The notes beneath the pieces were generated by a model. That model saw nothing but the letters and a program-made list of their open reading frames with translations, ran no database searches and was not told the origin of the DNA. Positions 1-13,574 of a DNA stretch of 64,000 bases are shown one piece after another. Position 1 is the first letter of the stretch, and each line of letters starts with the position of its first letter. The DNA is from Glandiceps talaboti (lineage: Eukaryota; Hemichordata; Enteropneusta; Spengelidae): contig NC_135550.1 of assembly GCF_964340395.1 (NCBI RefSeq), positions 22,204,176-22,268,175 on the forward strand. Reading direction: 5' to 3'. A program made the translations under genes and the position numbers.

Positions 1-358
1 TTTGAGTACTGACTGCAGCAGGTCTATATTTAGATATTAATATAACTTTAAAATGAGTGCATTTGTCCACTTGAAATTTGTCAAAAATGTTCTCAACTCT
101 GCTGATAATTAATCGTCAGTGCAGTAAAGGCTAAAGTTGGATATTTTCCATCATTGTTACTTGTAGATATCTCACCACATGTGCAAAGATGACTAATCTG
201 ATGCATTGTTTGATAGTTTGTTGACCTCCAAGAGTCCCAAGAATTATAGACTAATGTAATATTTGTCCAAATCATTAATTTGAACTCTGTACAATTATCT
301 ATCTGCAGTTCAAAAGGTAGTTCAAAAGGTTGCTGTGACTGATATTACTATCATTACA
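1..358. other. 5' flank of GNPAT, no gene seen
   Basis: No convincing coding sequence is visible. The GNPAT reading frame stays open upstream of the chosen ATG, back to an acceptor-like tctgcag ending at 308. An additional upstream exon outside the window is therefore possible. No TATA box or other promoter element stands out. Confidence 0.4.
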
Positions 359-3300
359 ATGGCAGTTCAAGGTGATGATTTTGAAGATTTTTTAGGACCT
401 CGGCGAACACAGGGTGAACTGTTCTGGTCATTGAGGACCAGAGAAGGTATACCCGAGTATAGATTTGCTGCTGGTAAAACAGGTGAAACTGTCAAACAAC
501 AAGTACTGCAATCTCCTCGGATTCACAATATTGTCAAAGAGGTATGTCATGGTCAGCCATACAAGTAATGTATATGCATTTAGCTTAGTATCCAATATGG
601 CAATAGTAGATGAGTTACAGTGCATGGGTTCCATCATCTCCAGGGATGATGAGATCCATAGTGAAATCATAGAACCTACACGAAAGTAGGGTCTATGGTG
701 AAACTAAGATATTGTTAGACATACTAAGTGAATTATACTGTAGTATTACAATGAGACAATGAGAGGTTATCTCCTTAGCATCACTGTTTTGATGATCATA
801 TCTCCTGGGGTCACAGGAGACGTGCAATGTATGACATACACAATGGTGTGACAAGATACAGATGACAGCAGGTAGCTGTACAGAAATGTGATCAAGAAAA
901 ACATGGATAGTTGGATAAATATATTAGATCAACCAGTTTTTCACAAGACTGTCACAAACATAACAGCTGTCATAGATGTGTTAGAGAAACACGTTTCACA
1001 ACTATGCTTGTCACAAACTACCAATAACAGATTTATTGAATGTTTTTGAAAAATACAAAACGAGAAAAAAAATGAAAACTGAATGCACAAAACTCAACTG
1101 TACAGGTTTCTAAACACTCTGACTAGCATTTTCTGTGTTCACAGAGTGTCACCAGGTCAATAAATAGACGAAGTTGAAATAACAAAATTAAAACTCCAGA
1201 AATTACTACTTTGACAAATTTAGAGTACAATGATGACATAGTTCGTGTATCTATTCTGTATGGAGACTGTAAGTGATGGGATGTCATATGTTGCTCTGTC
1301 CTCAAGAGTTGCTTGGCCTTTCTCCTAGAAAGGGGTTGAAAATGGTTGGCAGATGTGTGAGGATGTCCCAGTACTGTGTACCTCTACAGACTACCAGAGT
1401 ATTCTGTATGTTGAGTTGTTCAGTATTGTCCAATAATCCCATCTACTCAGTAGTGAATAGTAGAGATTCTATGAAATCCATGAATACACAGTTATGCCTT
1501 ACTTTGTTCTATAGTATTAGTACTATGTATAATGGAAACTATGATTTACATGTACCCCTAAAGAGTCCTAAACATACAATACCCTATTGTTCTTTCTCAC
1601 AAACTGGAAACCAAGGGTTTACAGAGTTTAATTTGCTGCATTACAATGGGATATGGGAGAGAGTTGACTCAAATTTTGCCTCACAAGTTATATTTGACTT
1701 GTACCAGAATACTTACACAATATATGTACTATTTTTTGATACCTTACTTTTATAGATATCGGCACAAGGTGGTAAAGATGAAGCCAAGATACTTGAAGAA
1801 GCCAAGGCAATTGTGGATGAGATGGGACATAATCTTAGTATGGGATCAATTCGATTCCTGGCATTCACCTTACCCAAGGCCTTCAAACAATTGTTCCAAA
1901 ATGTATTTGTCAATGTAGATGGCGTTGAAAAGGTAAGTCGTACGTCATACAAATTGGATGTTCCTAGAAAATACATTGTATGTTGCTATCAGAGATTGTT
2001 TGATGCATGTAGTAACACCGTCACAAACTGCCTTTTCTGGGTAGTGAAATGATGTGAGGTGAGGTTCAACATCATTCCAAAATTAAACTTAGAGATCTCA
2101 GAATTGAATGAGTCTCTTCCCCATCTTGTGTGCAGTGTGAGTCTAAATACAGAATACAAAATGTAGAATCCAGTCATATCAGATTTGATTATGATTAACA
2201 TTTGAGTAACAGCAGAGCTGTACAAAAAGTTGGTACAATACAAAAGAATGATCCTGTTTAATCCTGATGGCTCCACTGATGAGCTAGCACTAAAAAATTA
2301 TGAGAACCTGGGATTGAATCATGGGTCTTTAAACGTGTCAAACTTTGATATGTGTGTATGACATAAACTGTTTGCACAAAGAGTCGTGTTCATTTCTATT
2401 GTCTTCATCTTTACAGGTGCGGAAAATGTTAAAAGAGACACCAGTTATCTTGTTACCAACTCATCGTAGTTACATAGATTTCCTTATCCTATCCTATGTG
2501 TTGTACCATTATGATCTACCACTACCCTGTATTGCAGCAGGACAAGGTAAAGTATTCATAAGGAAAACAAACTTGCAAAATTGCCTGATAACAGGAATAT
2601 GCTTCCTCTACTGATTTTTCAAACATTTTTGACTAGACAAGGAAAGGACTGTTGTTATCTTTAACTTTGCAAGATTATGTTGTAAGAACTTTTATGATGT
2701 TTGAAGTTTACCACATGTTCTAACATAGTTTGATAGATGTACCCAGGGAGAGGCAGGTAAACGGGACCAGAATTAATACATGACACTCCAATCTCAGCTG
2801 ACAACACATATCCTTGAAGTTGAGAGTTTTGCAAATAAAATGTTTCAACTATGTATTTCGCCATAATTCTCGTTATCTGAAATAAATTATTACTGCCCAT
2901 AAAAATAATGAGCATTCAATTTCTTGGTCAACACCACAACTTCCGCTCCACATGCTTCACATGCATTACTATAGGCACACATGAGAATAAGTTGACCCTC
3001 TTTTTCTATTATGACCCCCTAGCCTGAGGTAAAATGCTATTGCAGGTACTGGGAATTGTGCATAGCTTTAGTAAATGATACCATAGATGTAAGACTTTGT
3101 GATAATGAAAATTACCTTAATTCCTTCAACAGCATTTTCCTTTAAACATGATATAGTCTTTATAGAGTTCTACAATGTATTAATTTACCAGACTTGTATC
3201 ACTCTTAATACTCTAAACTTGTGTGGAGGGATATTATTTATTTTGATATAAACTCAACATATTCAGTTACATGTATCATTTTATCTTAACAGATTTTATG

Positions 3301-3676
3301 TCTATGAAGTTTGTTGGTACATTATTAAGGAACTGTGGTGCTTTCTACATGAGGCGTTCCTTTGGTAGTGACAAACTATACTGGGCTGTATTCACTGAAT
3401 ATGTACAGTCCCTGGTTATCAATGGAGATGCCCCTGTAGAGTTCTTTCTAGAAGGAACAAGAAGTAGAACTTCCAAGTCTCTGCCTCCAAAACAAGGTGC
3501 AGATAATTAAATTGTTGCCTATTTTAATATCAGTTGATCTTGTAAGAATGTCTTGTCAGATATACCAATCTGCATTATACCTTTGTTTGAGAATGTAGCC
3601 GTGATACGTGAATGGTACAAGTAAAAAATGTGTGTGTGTGTGTGTGTGCGTGCGTGTGTGTACATGCAGAGTGTGT

Positions 3677-3716
<40 letters not shown>

Positions 3717-6700
3717 AAGTAATGTTTATATATATTTACACTTACAAATATTTACATTGCAGGTTTATTAGCAACGATAGTAGAAGCGTATTTCAATGGT
3801 AAAGCCACAGACATAAGTTTTGTACCAGTAAGCATCACTTACAACAGAGTGTTGGAAGAAGTGTTATATGGTAGAGAAATGCTTGGGGTACCTAAACCTA
3901 AAGAATCAACTTCTGTAAGTGGACCACCTTTGCAGTTGTTTGTGTCAACTAAGGGTTTTGTCTTTACTAGTTATCAGTATGTATGTACATCAAGGAAAAT
4001 ACAATGAATTATCTCATAAAGTTCGATCATACTATTCCAAAAATTGAACTCTTTCTTGTCAAGACTTAGGGGTTTCTCTTAATGTTTCCATCGTGACTAG
4101 ATTTAACTTTTGCTAACTGGATGAGTTGTCAAAACTCACACACAATGAATATTATGTTAATGAAAGAACATTCTAAGTTGTTTGCAAGAGCTTTCTCTAA
4201 CTTTTTACATTGATCTACTATTCTTCCTGTTCAGCGCCATAGAACATTACATCATGTTGGATTTTGGCACTATACAAATTCTTTTGATTGATAATGATTG
4301 ATTGATTCTGCATTATATTTCTCTGTGTATTCAATCATTTTGTTCACACTCTTCAACCAGTGTAAGTTTCACCACCATGATGTAAATTTTTCATTTTTTA
4401 ACTGCTTTTGTGTTTTTTTCTAACTAGGGTCTTTTCAAAGCAAGAAGTATTTTAAGTGATGACTATGGTCCCTTTCATATCTACTTCAGTGATCCTATTT
4501 CATTGAGAGCTTGTAGTGAAGGCAAGGTTGATAGAAGTGTACATAATTTAGTACCCAGGTAAATAAACCTATTTTTATAGTATCTCTTTTATTTGGACCA
4601 CACTTTGTTCTTACTTTCTTCTCCAATGCTGCAACAAAACAGGAGATATTGCAGCAGTGTTTAAAGAAACTACACTGAGAAGTGTCAGAAAACACGTGAA
4701 AATGTCCCAGGCTAACTATGACATGTAAAGAGCTTTGTGAAAACTTTGACCACTGTATAGAACAGTACTCCATTAGAGCTTGGAGATAATAATGACAGGT
4801 AACAGTGTATTTCAACAGCGCAGTAAACAGGCTACAGTAGTCCAGGCATCAACCAGACAATCTTATTCACTCACTCACTCTCAAAACTTGTATATAAATA
4901 CTTACATATACATGGTGTAACCGTCAGGAGCAACCTCATAACATTGTCTTGTCATGTCTACACATCAAAAGTTGATGTCTTGATGTGGATTATAGTGAAG
5001 AAGAAGTATGAATATTATTTCTTGATTTTCATTTTTTTTGGCTAATTTGCATTCATTACAAGACATGGCACTTTGAATTGCTAACTAATACTAGTCAAAA
5101 CATTAGCCATATTGATTTCATGGTTTTGATTTTGATAGGTTCAGGTTTTCATTGACAAGGGAGGAACAGAAGTTCCTGACTGAGTTTTCATATCAAGTAC
5201 TCTTACAACAACAGAAGTACCTTGTAGTATCGGTGTGGAGTTTAGTAGCAACATTACTTTTACAAAATAATGGTGAGATGAAACTAACCGATTTATACAG
5301 AGAAGTGGAGTGGCTTAGTAAATATGTCAGCAGTAATGGAGCTTATATAGATTGGCCAGGTAAGGGCTCTTTAACACTTAACTAAGATTGTTTTTACACT
5401 AATATCCTGCTCAAAAACAGAAACTGTTTGTGAATATGATCAAGTTTTATATCAATTCACCAGATGCAATGAGATTTTAGAATATGTACATTTCAAAGAA
5501 GAAGTTACCAGGATAATATATCTTGTGAGAACCACAGAAATAGTTTGATCTAGTCAAGTATGTAACCCTGACAAAATAAATATCGAAGAAAAAAGTACAA
5601 GTGCGTAACTATGCATTAATAGAAAGAGCTTATTGTTGATGTAGGTAGTCTTGAGTAAATTGACAATTTATCCCATTTGGAGATTTGACTTGTACAAATA
5701 CATGTACTTTCTACAACATACCAAACCTATTTCTCTTGACATTTTCAGCAATGCAGACAGTCAAGGATGTTGTGCAGGCCTGCTTGAAAGTACATCATTC
5801 CGTTGCCTTGGTAACAAAGGATGGAAGAGTCGTAGCCAAAAGTAATGTTGATGATGTTGTACCTAAACCAGTACCACAACCAACAAACATGACAAGAGAT
5901 GAAATCATGACCATCGCAACAGTATATGTGGTCATAGGTCACTATAGAAACCAACTCACACATGTCTTTGTCAGGATGGCATTGGTTGCCATAGCAATGG
6001 GTGAACAAACATCATGTTTAAAAGGTACACCAAAATATTTGTCAATTATTCAAAAAATGTATTAAAAAGAGTGAGATTCTGCTAAAGTCAGTCATGCAAC
6101 TGATGTCACATTGAATTAATTTACGTACAGTCCTGTGGTATTTTGGTCAAGAGTCTTTACGTACAGTCCTGTGGTATTTTGGTCAATAGTCTATCAAAAT
6201 AAAATGAGAAATTGACAAAGCTGGATGTAATTATGATCTCAAATTGATGTTGATGGTTAGAACACGGTTAAGATATTTGGGGGCTCTTTGAACATGGAGA
6301 AGTGAGAAGTGTATGGTTTGGTTCTCTTTCTTTCAGTCATGAATGTCATTTTTAAAGCACACAGATAAGTGTTCTGAATGTTTCAACAAATTAATGTATT
6401 CTTTCAAGGATGTTACAAAAACTTTTTACAATCATTGCACATGAAGAGAATTGTAGTTAATGAAAGCTTTCTTCACTTGGTGTCACAATATGTTCGAAGT
6501 ATGCAAATTATAGATTGTTAATATTTGCTATATCTTTTTCACTTTTGTAGATCACCTATTTGCAGACTACAGGTGGTTAGTACAGTTATTATTCAATGAG
6601 TTCATCTTCCATCCTACAGCTGCCCAAGAAGTAAGTATCAATACTCCCCTTTGTATTGTCACAGCACGTTGTGACAAAGGATATGTTATGTTTGAAAGTG

Positions 6701-7798
6701 AGGCTCTTGACCTCTTCTATTATTTGAAAGTGAGGCTCTTGATGCTTTGAATTGTATGGAAATGATGCTTTTGAAAATATCCATATTTGAATCTTGTTTC
6801 ATTACCATTGGTGTAGAATTATAAAGTTTAGAAGCAAAATTTGGAAAAGCACAGTTACAATTGTGTATGTAGTGTTCTTAAATTTTGTTGAAAGCAGCAG
6901 ACGAAGGAAAGAATTACTGAAGTGAACAGACAACTAGTGTTCAGTTTGAAATAGATCATTCTTCTACAGAGGGATTATCATTATGGCGACTGCTTAATAA
7001 AATGAGCTGTATCTAGGTGTGGAAAATGACTTGTAGAATCACCTGACCAGTCAATTTTTATTACTATAAAACAAAATTTTTCAAGAGACCAGCTCAGAAT
7101 AATATCCAATATGTTATGTTTTCTTTCCTACAGGATTTTCATGCAGTTCTCAAGAAATTCCACCACAGTAGTACCGTTATTGTGGCAGACAATGAAGTGA
7201 GGAGACATTCCAGTGGAGATAAATTACTAACATTCCTTCAACAGATGTTCAGACCGTTCCTATTGGGTTACTGGGTGAGTGTTGTCATGGCAATGTCTTT
7301 GTACACCATATTTATATCTGTATTACATGTAATGTCACTGGCTTGTTATGACGTTGGTAGAGATATAATACCAAAATATCTAATAGTGCAAGTCTTATTA
7401 TTCTATGAAACCGTACACAATAAATAAGCTTTGTAATCAAATCAAATAAATAACAAATTTGCATCATATGATTGAGATTTAAGTCTGTCCTCATCATGGT
7501 TGATTATTTTCTTCAAAATAACTATGTGTGTATTTCCCTAATTTACAGCTGATCTCCAGGTGATGTTGTTATCAGCCAATTTTAGATGTTAGCTTTTAAG
7601 ATGCCCCCAAAATTATATAGTAATTTTGCAATGTTATTACAGGCAGTGTGTCAATATTTACTGGCAATTTCACAAGGAACAGGAAGTGAACAGCAATTTA
7701 AACAAAAGATTTTGATAAAAGGAGTCCAAGATATGATGGTGGACATGATCAGTGCAGGTGATTATATGTTATTTCTATTCTATCTAGTCACTTTGTGG

Positions 7799-7880
<82 letters not shown>

Positions 7881-9026
7881 GAACGATAAGAACTTAATGT
7901 TCAGCAATGTATGTACATCATATGAACTCAAATTCTTCGCTGCTCTTGCAAGTATCTAAAATGTGTTTTCTGTTATTTACACTTTGTGCCAATCCCATGA
8001 AAATGAAGAACTGTGCATAACTTCCTAATATTTCAACTTTGTGTCTGTGTAGGTGAAATCCCATATTATGATCTACTGTCAACAAATTTGATTGACAATG
8101 CACTGAAGTCACTTGTAACATTGAAGGCTCTCCAAAATACAAAAAGGTATGTATTCATTGTCGTCCATACTGTACTTCTATCCTCCCTAGAACCAACATA
8201 TAATATTGCTGTAATTTTGATAAACATAGATTCTGAAATGCAATCTTTCCAGCTTGTAAATGAAATTCAGTCAATGTATCATTCACCTAGAGCCCTACAT
8301 TTGTATGTAATGCTATCATACTGAAACACTGCACTTTCTAGCTGGTCATCGATTTGTTGATGAACACTTGGTATTGTCAATAATAATATTTTTATAGCCA
8401 GATATGGGTTGTGCAGACCAAGTGTTGCATGGCCAAAAGTCCTGTAAGCTGTACTATCAGAATTATTACAACGTTATGGATGAAGATTTCTCCATAGCAA
8501 TACATAGCGATGTGATTTATAGGTATACAATAGTTCTCATCATAATGTGTTTATCCTTGTATATTGATATCGATATGTGTATCTAGTGTTATATTTATCT
8601 CTTTTACTTCATTACAGAAATGGAGAAACTTTATTTGTTCCAGTTTCAATGGAAATTGCCAAAATAGCTGACAGAATAGGTGAGCTCTTTTTCCCCAAAA
8701 AACCTATTATAACATTTACAGCTTCAAAAGTTGACAAGTACAGTTCATCATACTTGGTATAATGACTGTTCAACCATTATCAATTAAAGGGATTCTTATT
8801 TTTATCTGTCAAGTCATTCACATTTGACTTAAATTTCATGAAAATTGCCTTGTTATTAATTTATTTGATATTTGTCAGTCTCTACTCATGGTCTATTTAT
8901 TGTAGCTTGTCATCTTCATGGGTTATATTTATCTCCACAGCTGGTTTGATTCAAGTCCACCAAGAATGTACTGCCACATCAAGACTGCAGAGTGTTGTAC
9001 CAGCTCAGTTGAAAGCTAAGATTTGA
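359..9026 (+). CDS. GNPAT: Dihydroxyacetone-phosphate acyltransferase (peroxisomal), 14 exons
   Basis: The enzyme acylates DHAP at sn-1, the first step of ether-lipid (plasmalogen) synthesis, on the luminal side of peroxisomes. Exons with GT-AG ends and agreeing phases: 359-541, 1756-1932, 2417-2546, 3293-3496, 3763-3914, 4428-4558, 5139-5359, 5749-6024, 6551-6630, 7134-7274, 7643-7757, 8053-8146, 8618-8679, 8941-9026. They encode 683 residues; the human protein, from memory, has 680. Acyltransferase blocks are intact: HRSYID (HX4D, H136 and D141), [19 protein letters not shown] (substrate-binding EGTRSR from 217) and [18 protein letters not shown]-like sequence follows. The downstream GNPAT-specific region aligns by eye with the human protein to the last exon. 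The C-terminus is AKI, where human GNPAT ends in the PTS1 signal AKL. ATG 359 is the first in-frame Met, but human GNPAT has about 30 more residues before the matching DEFEDILEERR region, so the true start may lie in an upstream exon. Confidence 0.93.
667..698. repeat. Short hairpin of a CCATAGA family
   Basis: Arms 667-679 and 686-698 pair at 11 of 13 positions (tcatagaacctac against gtagggtctatgg) around a 6-nt loop. It lies in GNPAT intron 1. A closely similar palindrome occurs at 40823-40856. Confidence 0.5.
3629..3711. repeat. (GT)n microsatellite
   Basis: Imperfect GT dinucleotide repeat with a short GTGC/TACATGCAG interruption, in the GNPAT intron between exons 4 and 5, about 50 bp before the exon 5 acceptor. 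Confidence 0.9.
4220..4306 (+). mobile_element. LINE 3'-end fragment with (ATTG)n-type tail
   Basis: The stretch reads cagcgccatagaacattac, then ggcactatacaaattc and a gattgataatgattgattgatt tail. This is the usual 3' end of CR1/L2-type LINEs, where a GCGC...CTATACAAAT block precedes an (ATTG)n tail. Only about 85 bp are recognisable; it lies in a GNPAT intron in sense orientation. No coding remnant is seen upstream of it. Confidence 0.55.
6121..6192. repeat. Two-copy 36-bp direct repeat
   Basis: Units 6121-6156 and 6157-6192 are adjacent and differ at a single base. The position is a GNPAT intron, and it looks like a recent tandem duplication. A second small duplication (tttgaaagtgaggctcttga) occurs near 6690-6740. 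Confidence 0.85.
7801..7876. repeat. (CA)38 microsatellite
   Basis: Uninterrupted AC dinucleotide run of 76 bp starting about 43 bp after the donor of GNPAT exon 11. Confidence 0.97.
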
Positions 9027-9035
9027 ACATTGCCT

Positions 9036-9297
9036 TGATAGGCTAAAATATGCACTACGCTATGATTGGCTAAAATGTGAACTGAGCTATGATTGGCTAA
9101 AATGTGAACTGAGCTATGATTGGCCAAGATGTGAACTCCCCTATGATTGGCTAAAATGTGAAGTGAGCTATGATTGGCTAAAATGTGAACTGAGCTATGA
9201 TTGGCCAAGATGTGAACTGCGCTATGATTGGCTAAAATGTGAAGTGAGCTATGATTGGCTAAAATGTGAACTGAGCTATAATTGGCCAAAATCAATG
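9036..9297. repeat. 27-bp tandem array carrying ATTGG (inverted CCAAT) in each unit
   Basis: About ten units of the type ctatgattggctaaaatg plus tgaactgag follow directly after the GNPAT stop codon. The first unit is degenerate. Each unit has GATTGG, the inverse of a CCAAT box. Two sub-types alternate (ggctaaaatg and ggccaagatg), which suggests block-wise amplification. It probably lies in the GNPAT 3' UTR. Confidence 0.9.
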
Positions 9298-12200
9298 ACT
9301 GTGAAATACACAATCAAGTAAAGATAAATGATGAAATCATCTAGGGGGAAATTATATTTTCATTCTTTCAGATATTAAAAAGAAACTTTCTGTACAAATT
9401 CAACTACACTTTGTAAAGGCCGTGAAATGTTAAACCAAAAGCAATCATATGAAATGGTATATTTGATAATAAGGGGAAGGGGGTTAGTTAATTTTTGATC
9501 AATCAAATATGATCAGATATGTATTTGTAATTTATTCAATTTCTTCACAACAGAGTACAAAAGTATCTATTGTCAATGATTTTATAAGCATTTTATATAT
9601 CCTTTTGCCTTCAACCTTTTTTGAACTTTGATTATGACTAAGTAAGAAATGTACTTCAGATGATTCATACCAAGTGGTCAGTGTACTGGAGGAGGAAGTG
9701 TTATTTGTAACCTGGCCAACATACATTGTACATCAGTTAAATAACAAAATCCTGAGGTGAGACATTAATACGTTATACTTGCAGTATCATAGACAGCATT
9801 GTAACTGAATATAATAGCTGCCAGATATTACTGAGCAGTTTTTTGGCTAGACTATAAAATATGTTGTGTTATTCAGACCTGATCAGGCTTCTCCTTACTT
9901 GGGTGCTGGCTGGTAGGTGTGACATTGTACATAGTATCTTACATTAAGTTGCAGGCAAGATAGGAAGTCGTCAACTCAGTGAGAAATGGTATTTTCAACA
10001 GTGTATAAGAAGTAGGAACTCGTAGACATTGACATTGCTGACTTACCAAAACTTATAGAAAACTTCGACAACTGCAGAAATTAGCCAAACTTGCATAAAC
10101 TGGCCCTACATGTCTGCATCAATACATTCACTAATAAGACAAACTCTTGAATCAGTTCAGTGTATTTTACCTAGGATAAAAAGTTATCAGTATGCCTTGG
10201 CCAGGATACTGTACTTGTATACTTTGTACTAGCAGAGTAGCTCAAAGCAAATCCAATTAAAAATTTTGATGTATTTTTTTTCTACAATTACATAGTAAAA
10301 TGCTATTTATTGTTAGTGTTATTTGATTTTTGATTTGAAAGCAAAGACATGTATTACATACATACATGGTGTACACACTGCTGAGCTATTTGCTATTCAT
10401 TGCTAGAGCTAAAATAAAATGCAAAACAATGCAATTTTTTACTAGAAAGCTAGCACTAATGCAGTCAAGCACTGCTTTTGTAAATGATTATGATATTTCT
10501 GCTCTGGTGGGTACATTTTGGATGGTAATGTAAAGAGACCTGTTAGTTTATAATGATTTCATAGACTGAAAGCTTTGTCTGCATGGGAGTGATTGAAGGA
10601 TTCTACACAATGATGAATATTCATGTCTAGAACAACGCCACAAGCAATGTGTAGTATTTATAGAAACATAAATGAATGAGAACCATACTTTGTGCAATAT
10701 AATTATCATTTGTATTATGATACATATACTTTCTTACATGATTCAACTTGTATCATTTTGTAAACCATTTTTATCTGACAATAAACTGTAATAATACCAT
10801 ATTGCTTGGTTTGAGTGTCTACAGTAGTAGGAGGTGCAAAGTTTTGAATGTGGGTTTGTATTGTTTACTAAATCTTGGACTTGTCTCCTTGAACTAAGTC
10901 ATATAGTTTGTATATTAGACATGCAACATTCATAAATTTATTTCATAACACAATGTGATTTTTAAAGCTGTCTTGTCTTGTCTTGTCATCATTGTCATGC
11001 AGGGTAACAGTAGTTGGAACTACTGGTATTCTTTTATAAGTTGTGTTCGTATTTTCAGTTTATGTTCTTGTACAAATGTACTTGCTGAAGCATTTACAAT
11101 GACCTATAGTGATCAAACCATATCTGTTGACAAACAAAAACCTGGTATCAGGCACTATCAAAGGCAGTATAATTTGGTGACTGTTACTCCAGCTGGCAGC
11201 TGAAAATAGCCACCATGATTTTCCTTTACTTGGGTGGGGACCTTCAAAATCCATAAATTGTTTACTGGAGAGAGTGTCCTGCCGGGCCCTGAGATTAGAT
11301 GTGGAAGAATATGGCCGACATGTAGATTTGCATGATGATTGATTACCCTTGATATATCATATGAGAGCTTTAATAGAATGATGTATTGATATCAGTGTAA
11401 TAACATTAGACGTACATCGGCAAGTGATATGTTTAAGAATAGCAGTTACCTGCTGGCCATAATTCTGACAAGTAGCTGCCCACATCTTTAGTGACTGTTG
11501 GATATCTCTCTCTCTCGGACTTAAACAGGAAGTTGAGAAAGGGAACAATTCCCAAAATATGATGTGGTGATCTACCAGATGGTTACACAATAGATAGACT
11601 ACCAGGTATAACTTGTCTATGTTACGATAAACTGAGTTAAACCCCTGGATTTATTAATTATACGTGTACTCGCTATATCTACATGTATGATTAACAGTAT
11701 TCTATCACTAGAGGGCGCTGTTGTGTATGCAAAGAATCAAACAAACAAGGTCTGAGCGCAACGTTGTTGAGAGTCTATGGTCTGAGGGTGAAATATAATA
11801 CGAGAGATATAGGGCGCGTTGGAACTGCACTATTGTCAATTCGAACATTGTTTGTACCAAAGATAGGCATAACAAGTGTGACTGACTTGTACAAATGCGA
11901 ATTATACATCTATTTATCAGAAAAGTAAAAGACTAACAGAAAACATAAATAAAAGTAAAATAAAATATGTACTAAATTTAGGAGATACACTATGGCAAGC
12001 CATTCAGGCCAAAAGTATTATTTTATTTTAGCTATAGTGTATTTTATATTTTTCGTAGTTACAAACTAATTTTAACTGTTTATGTGTAGTTTTTCGATAT
12101 AATCCACAATTGGGAATGGACAGTCAAATGATTTATTGGTGTTTCAACAGATACACATAATGTATGTAAAACTAAAGGTGATGTGATACCAGCAGCTTCA

Positions 12201-12397
12201 ACCCCAACACCTTTGTTACAATCGTAGCCTAAAACATGCGATTTCTGAAATAGTGCTAAGATTTTGGCGAATACCCGGTAATACTACAACTTTATATAAA
12301 TATACACGAGTGAGTAATGCAAATGACGTCATCTTTATGTTAAATCAGTTACCATCATACACACAGGATTACTAGTATACAGTCTGTGGAATTTACC

Positions 12398-12443
12398 AGG
12401 GACGTATAAACACATTGTTTACATATGTCATGTATACGTCCCT
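12398..12443. repeat. Hairpin with perfect 11-bp arms
   Basis: agggacgtata (12398-12408) is exactly complementary to tatacgtccct (12433-12443), with a 24-nt loop. No function is evident. Confidence 0.6.
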
Positions 12444-13240
12444 GCAGTGGAACACGTCGATATTGAATTTATGAAAACAAATGTAACATTTGACTTATGT
12501 TAAGTTGATGAATCATTGCGGCATTGATTTACGAATACTAAAAAAAATCATAAATGTTAAAATGAAAACATGAAAGTTTTTTATGGCGATTAATTTTGAA
12601 AGAAGACAGAAATATTTTATTATATTAACCACAATGACTAGACGTTTACCTTTAAAAAAATATGAAATCTACGTACGAATGGTCCGTATTAGTAACACGG
12701 TAAACTCTAATAGAACGAAACTTTTATTTTCCAAGAGCAAACTTTTAATGATTTCAACGAAAGTTCACTTTTAATACGTTCTCAGATCACCAAACAACGT
12801 TTGAACGAAACTGCTATTTGCCAAAAGCCCAGTTTTAGTACTTTGAACGAATCCTTCATTTTTCAATTGTGCTGATCTAGTCCTTTGGAGGCCTGGCATT
12901 ATGTAAATCCAAACACTGGAATGGTGTTCATCAACACTGCAAGGGGATTTACATGTAATACGTTGTAAATCATTAATGTGGTGGCAGTGGTGGGGCTTTA
13001 CCATAGAGTCTCAGACACTGGTCCCTTTTCACGTCTGACAGCATTTTAACCCCATGGCCTGGGGGGGGGGGGGGGTTGTTTTGTTTTTTAATACTTGAAT
13101 ATGGGGAGGGTTATTTTGTAGCGAAAGGAAATTGAGGAGTGTCACTTATTTGAAAATGGAATCGAGCGAGGATCACATTATACCGTCATAGGTCGCGCTT
13201 GCTTCCCCTGTATGTAATTACTGACCCTTAGTATTCTCAT

Positions 13241-13542
13241 GCCAAAAAAAGAAAAAAATTGTTTCTGGTCAAGACGACGCGATTTTTTAAATTCTCAGCA
13301 AACCTGTCACCAGTCTACTAATTATGGCAGTTACTGTAAGTTCTTTTCATTTAGTACTTTAGAGCAAGTGTGTATGTGGGGCAGATGTCATTTGCTTGTT
13401 CGTAATGCAGTTGTCTTCACTGAAGTAGGGAGGGTTATTTTTGTGTTTCTCCACGGATCTGCAGACTGCATGAGCTGGACAAACACACACAAAAAAGACC
13501 GACGCTGATGCGCTGACCAGAAACAATTCTTCTTTTTTGGCC
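13241..13542. mobile_element. MITE-like element with about 30-bp inverted termini
   Basis: The left end gccaaaaaaagaaaaaaa then ttgtttctggtca is the inverse of the right end tgaccagaaacaattctt then cttttttggc, apart from a few A insertions. The interior of about 240 bp has no conserved coding sequence. Size, AT-rich termini and lack of coding capacity fit a non-autonomous DNA transposon. Target-site duplications were not resolved. Confidence 0.6.
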
Positions 13543-13550
13543 TTCAGTGT

Positions 13551-13574
13551 GGATGGATGGATGGATGGATAGAT
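13551..13574. repeat. (GGAT)6 microsatellite
   Basis: Six tandem GGAT units follow about 8 bp beyond the right end of the MITE-like element. Confidence 0.9.

Noticed and set aside
2268-2340. Possible tRNA-derived SINE in GNPAT intron 2 (ggctccactgatgagctag, then gggattgaatc)
   Set aside because: The A- and B-box matches are too weak and no SINE body or tail is seen.
8398-8530. Possible extra GNPAT exon between exons 12 and 13
   Set aside because: It has an acceptor-like and a donor-like edge, but its phase does not fit. Direct joining of 8146 to 8618 gives sequence that follows human GNPAT.
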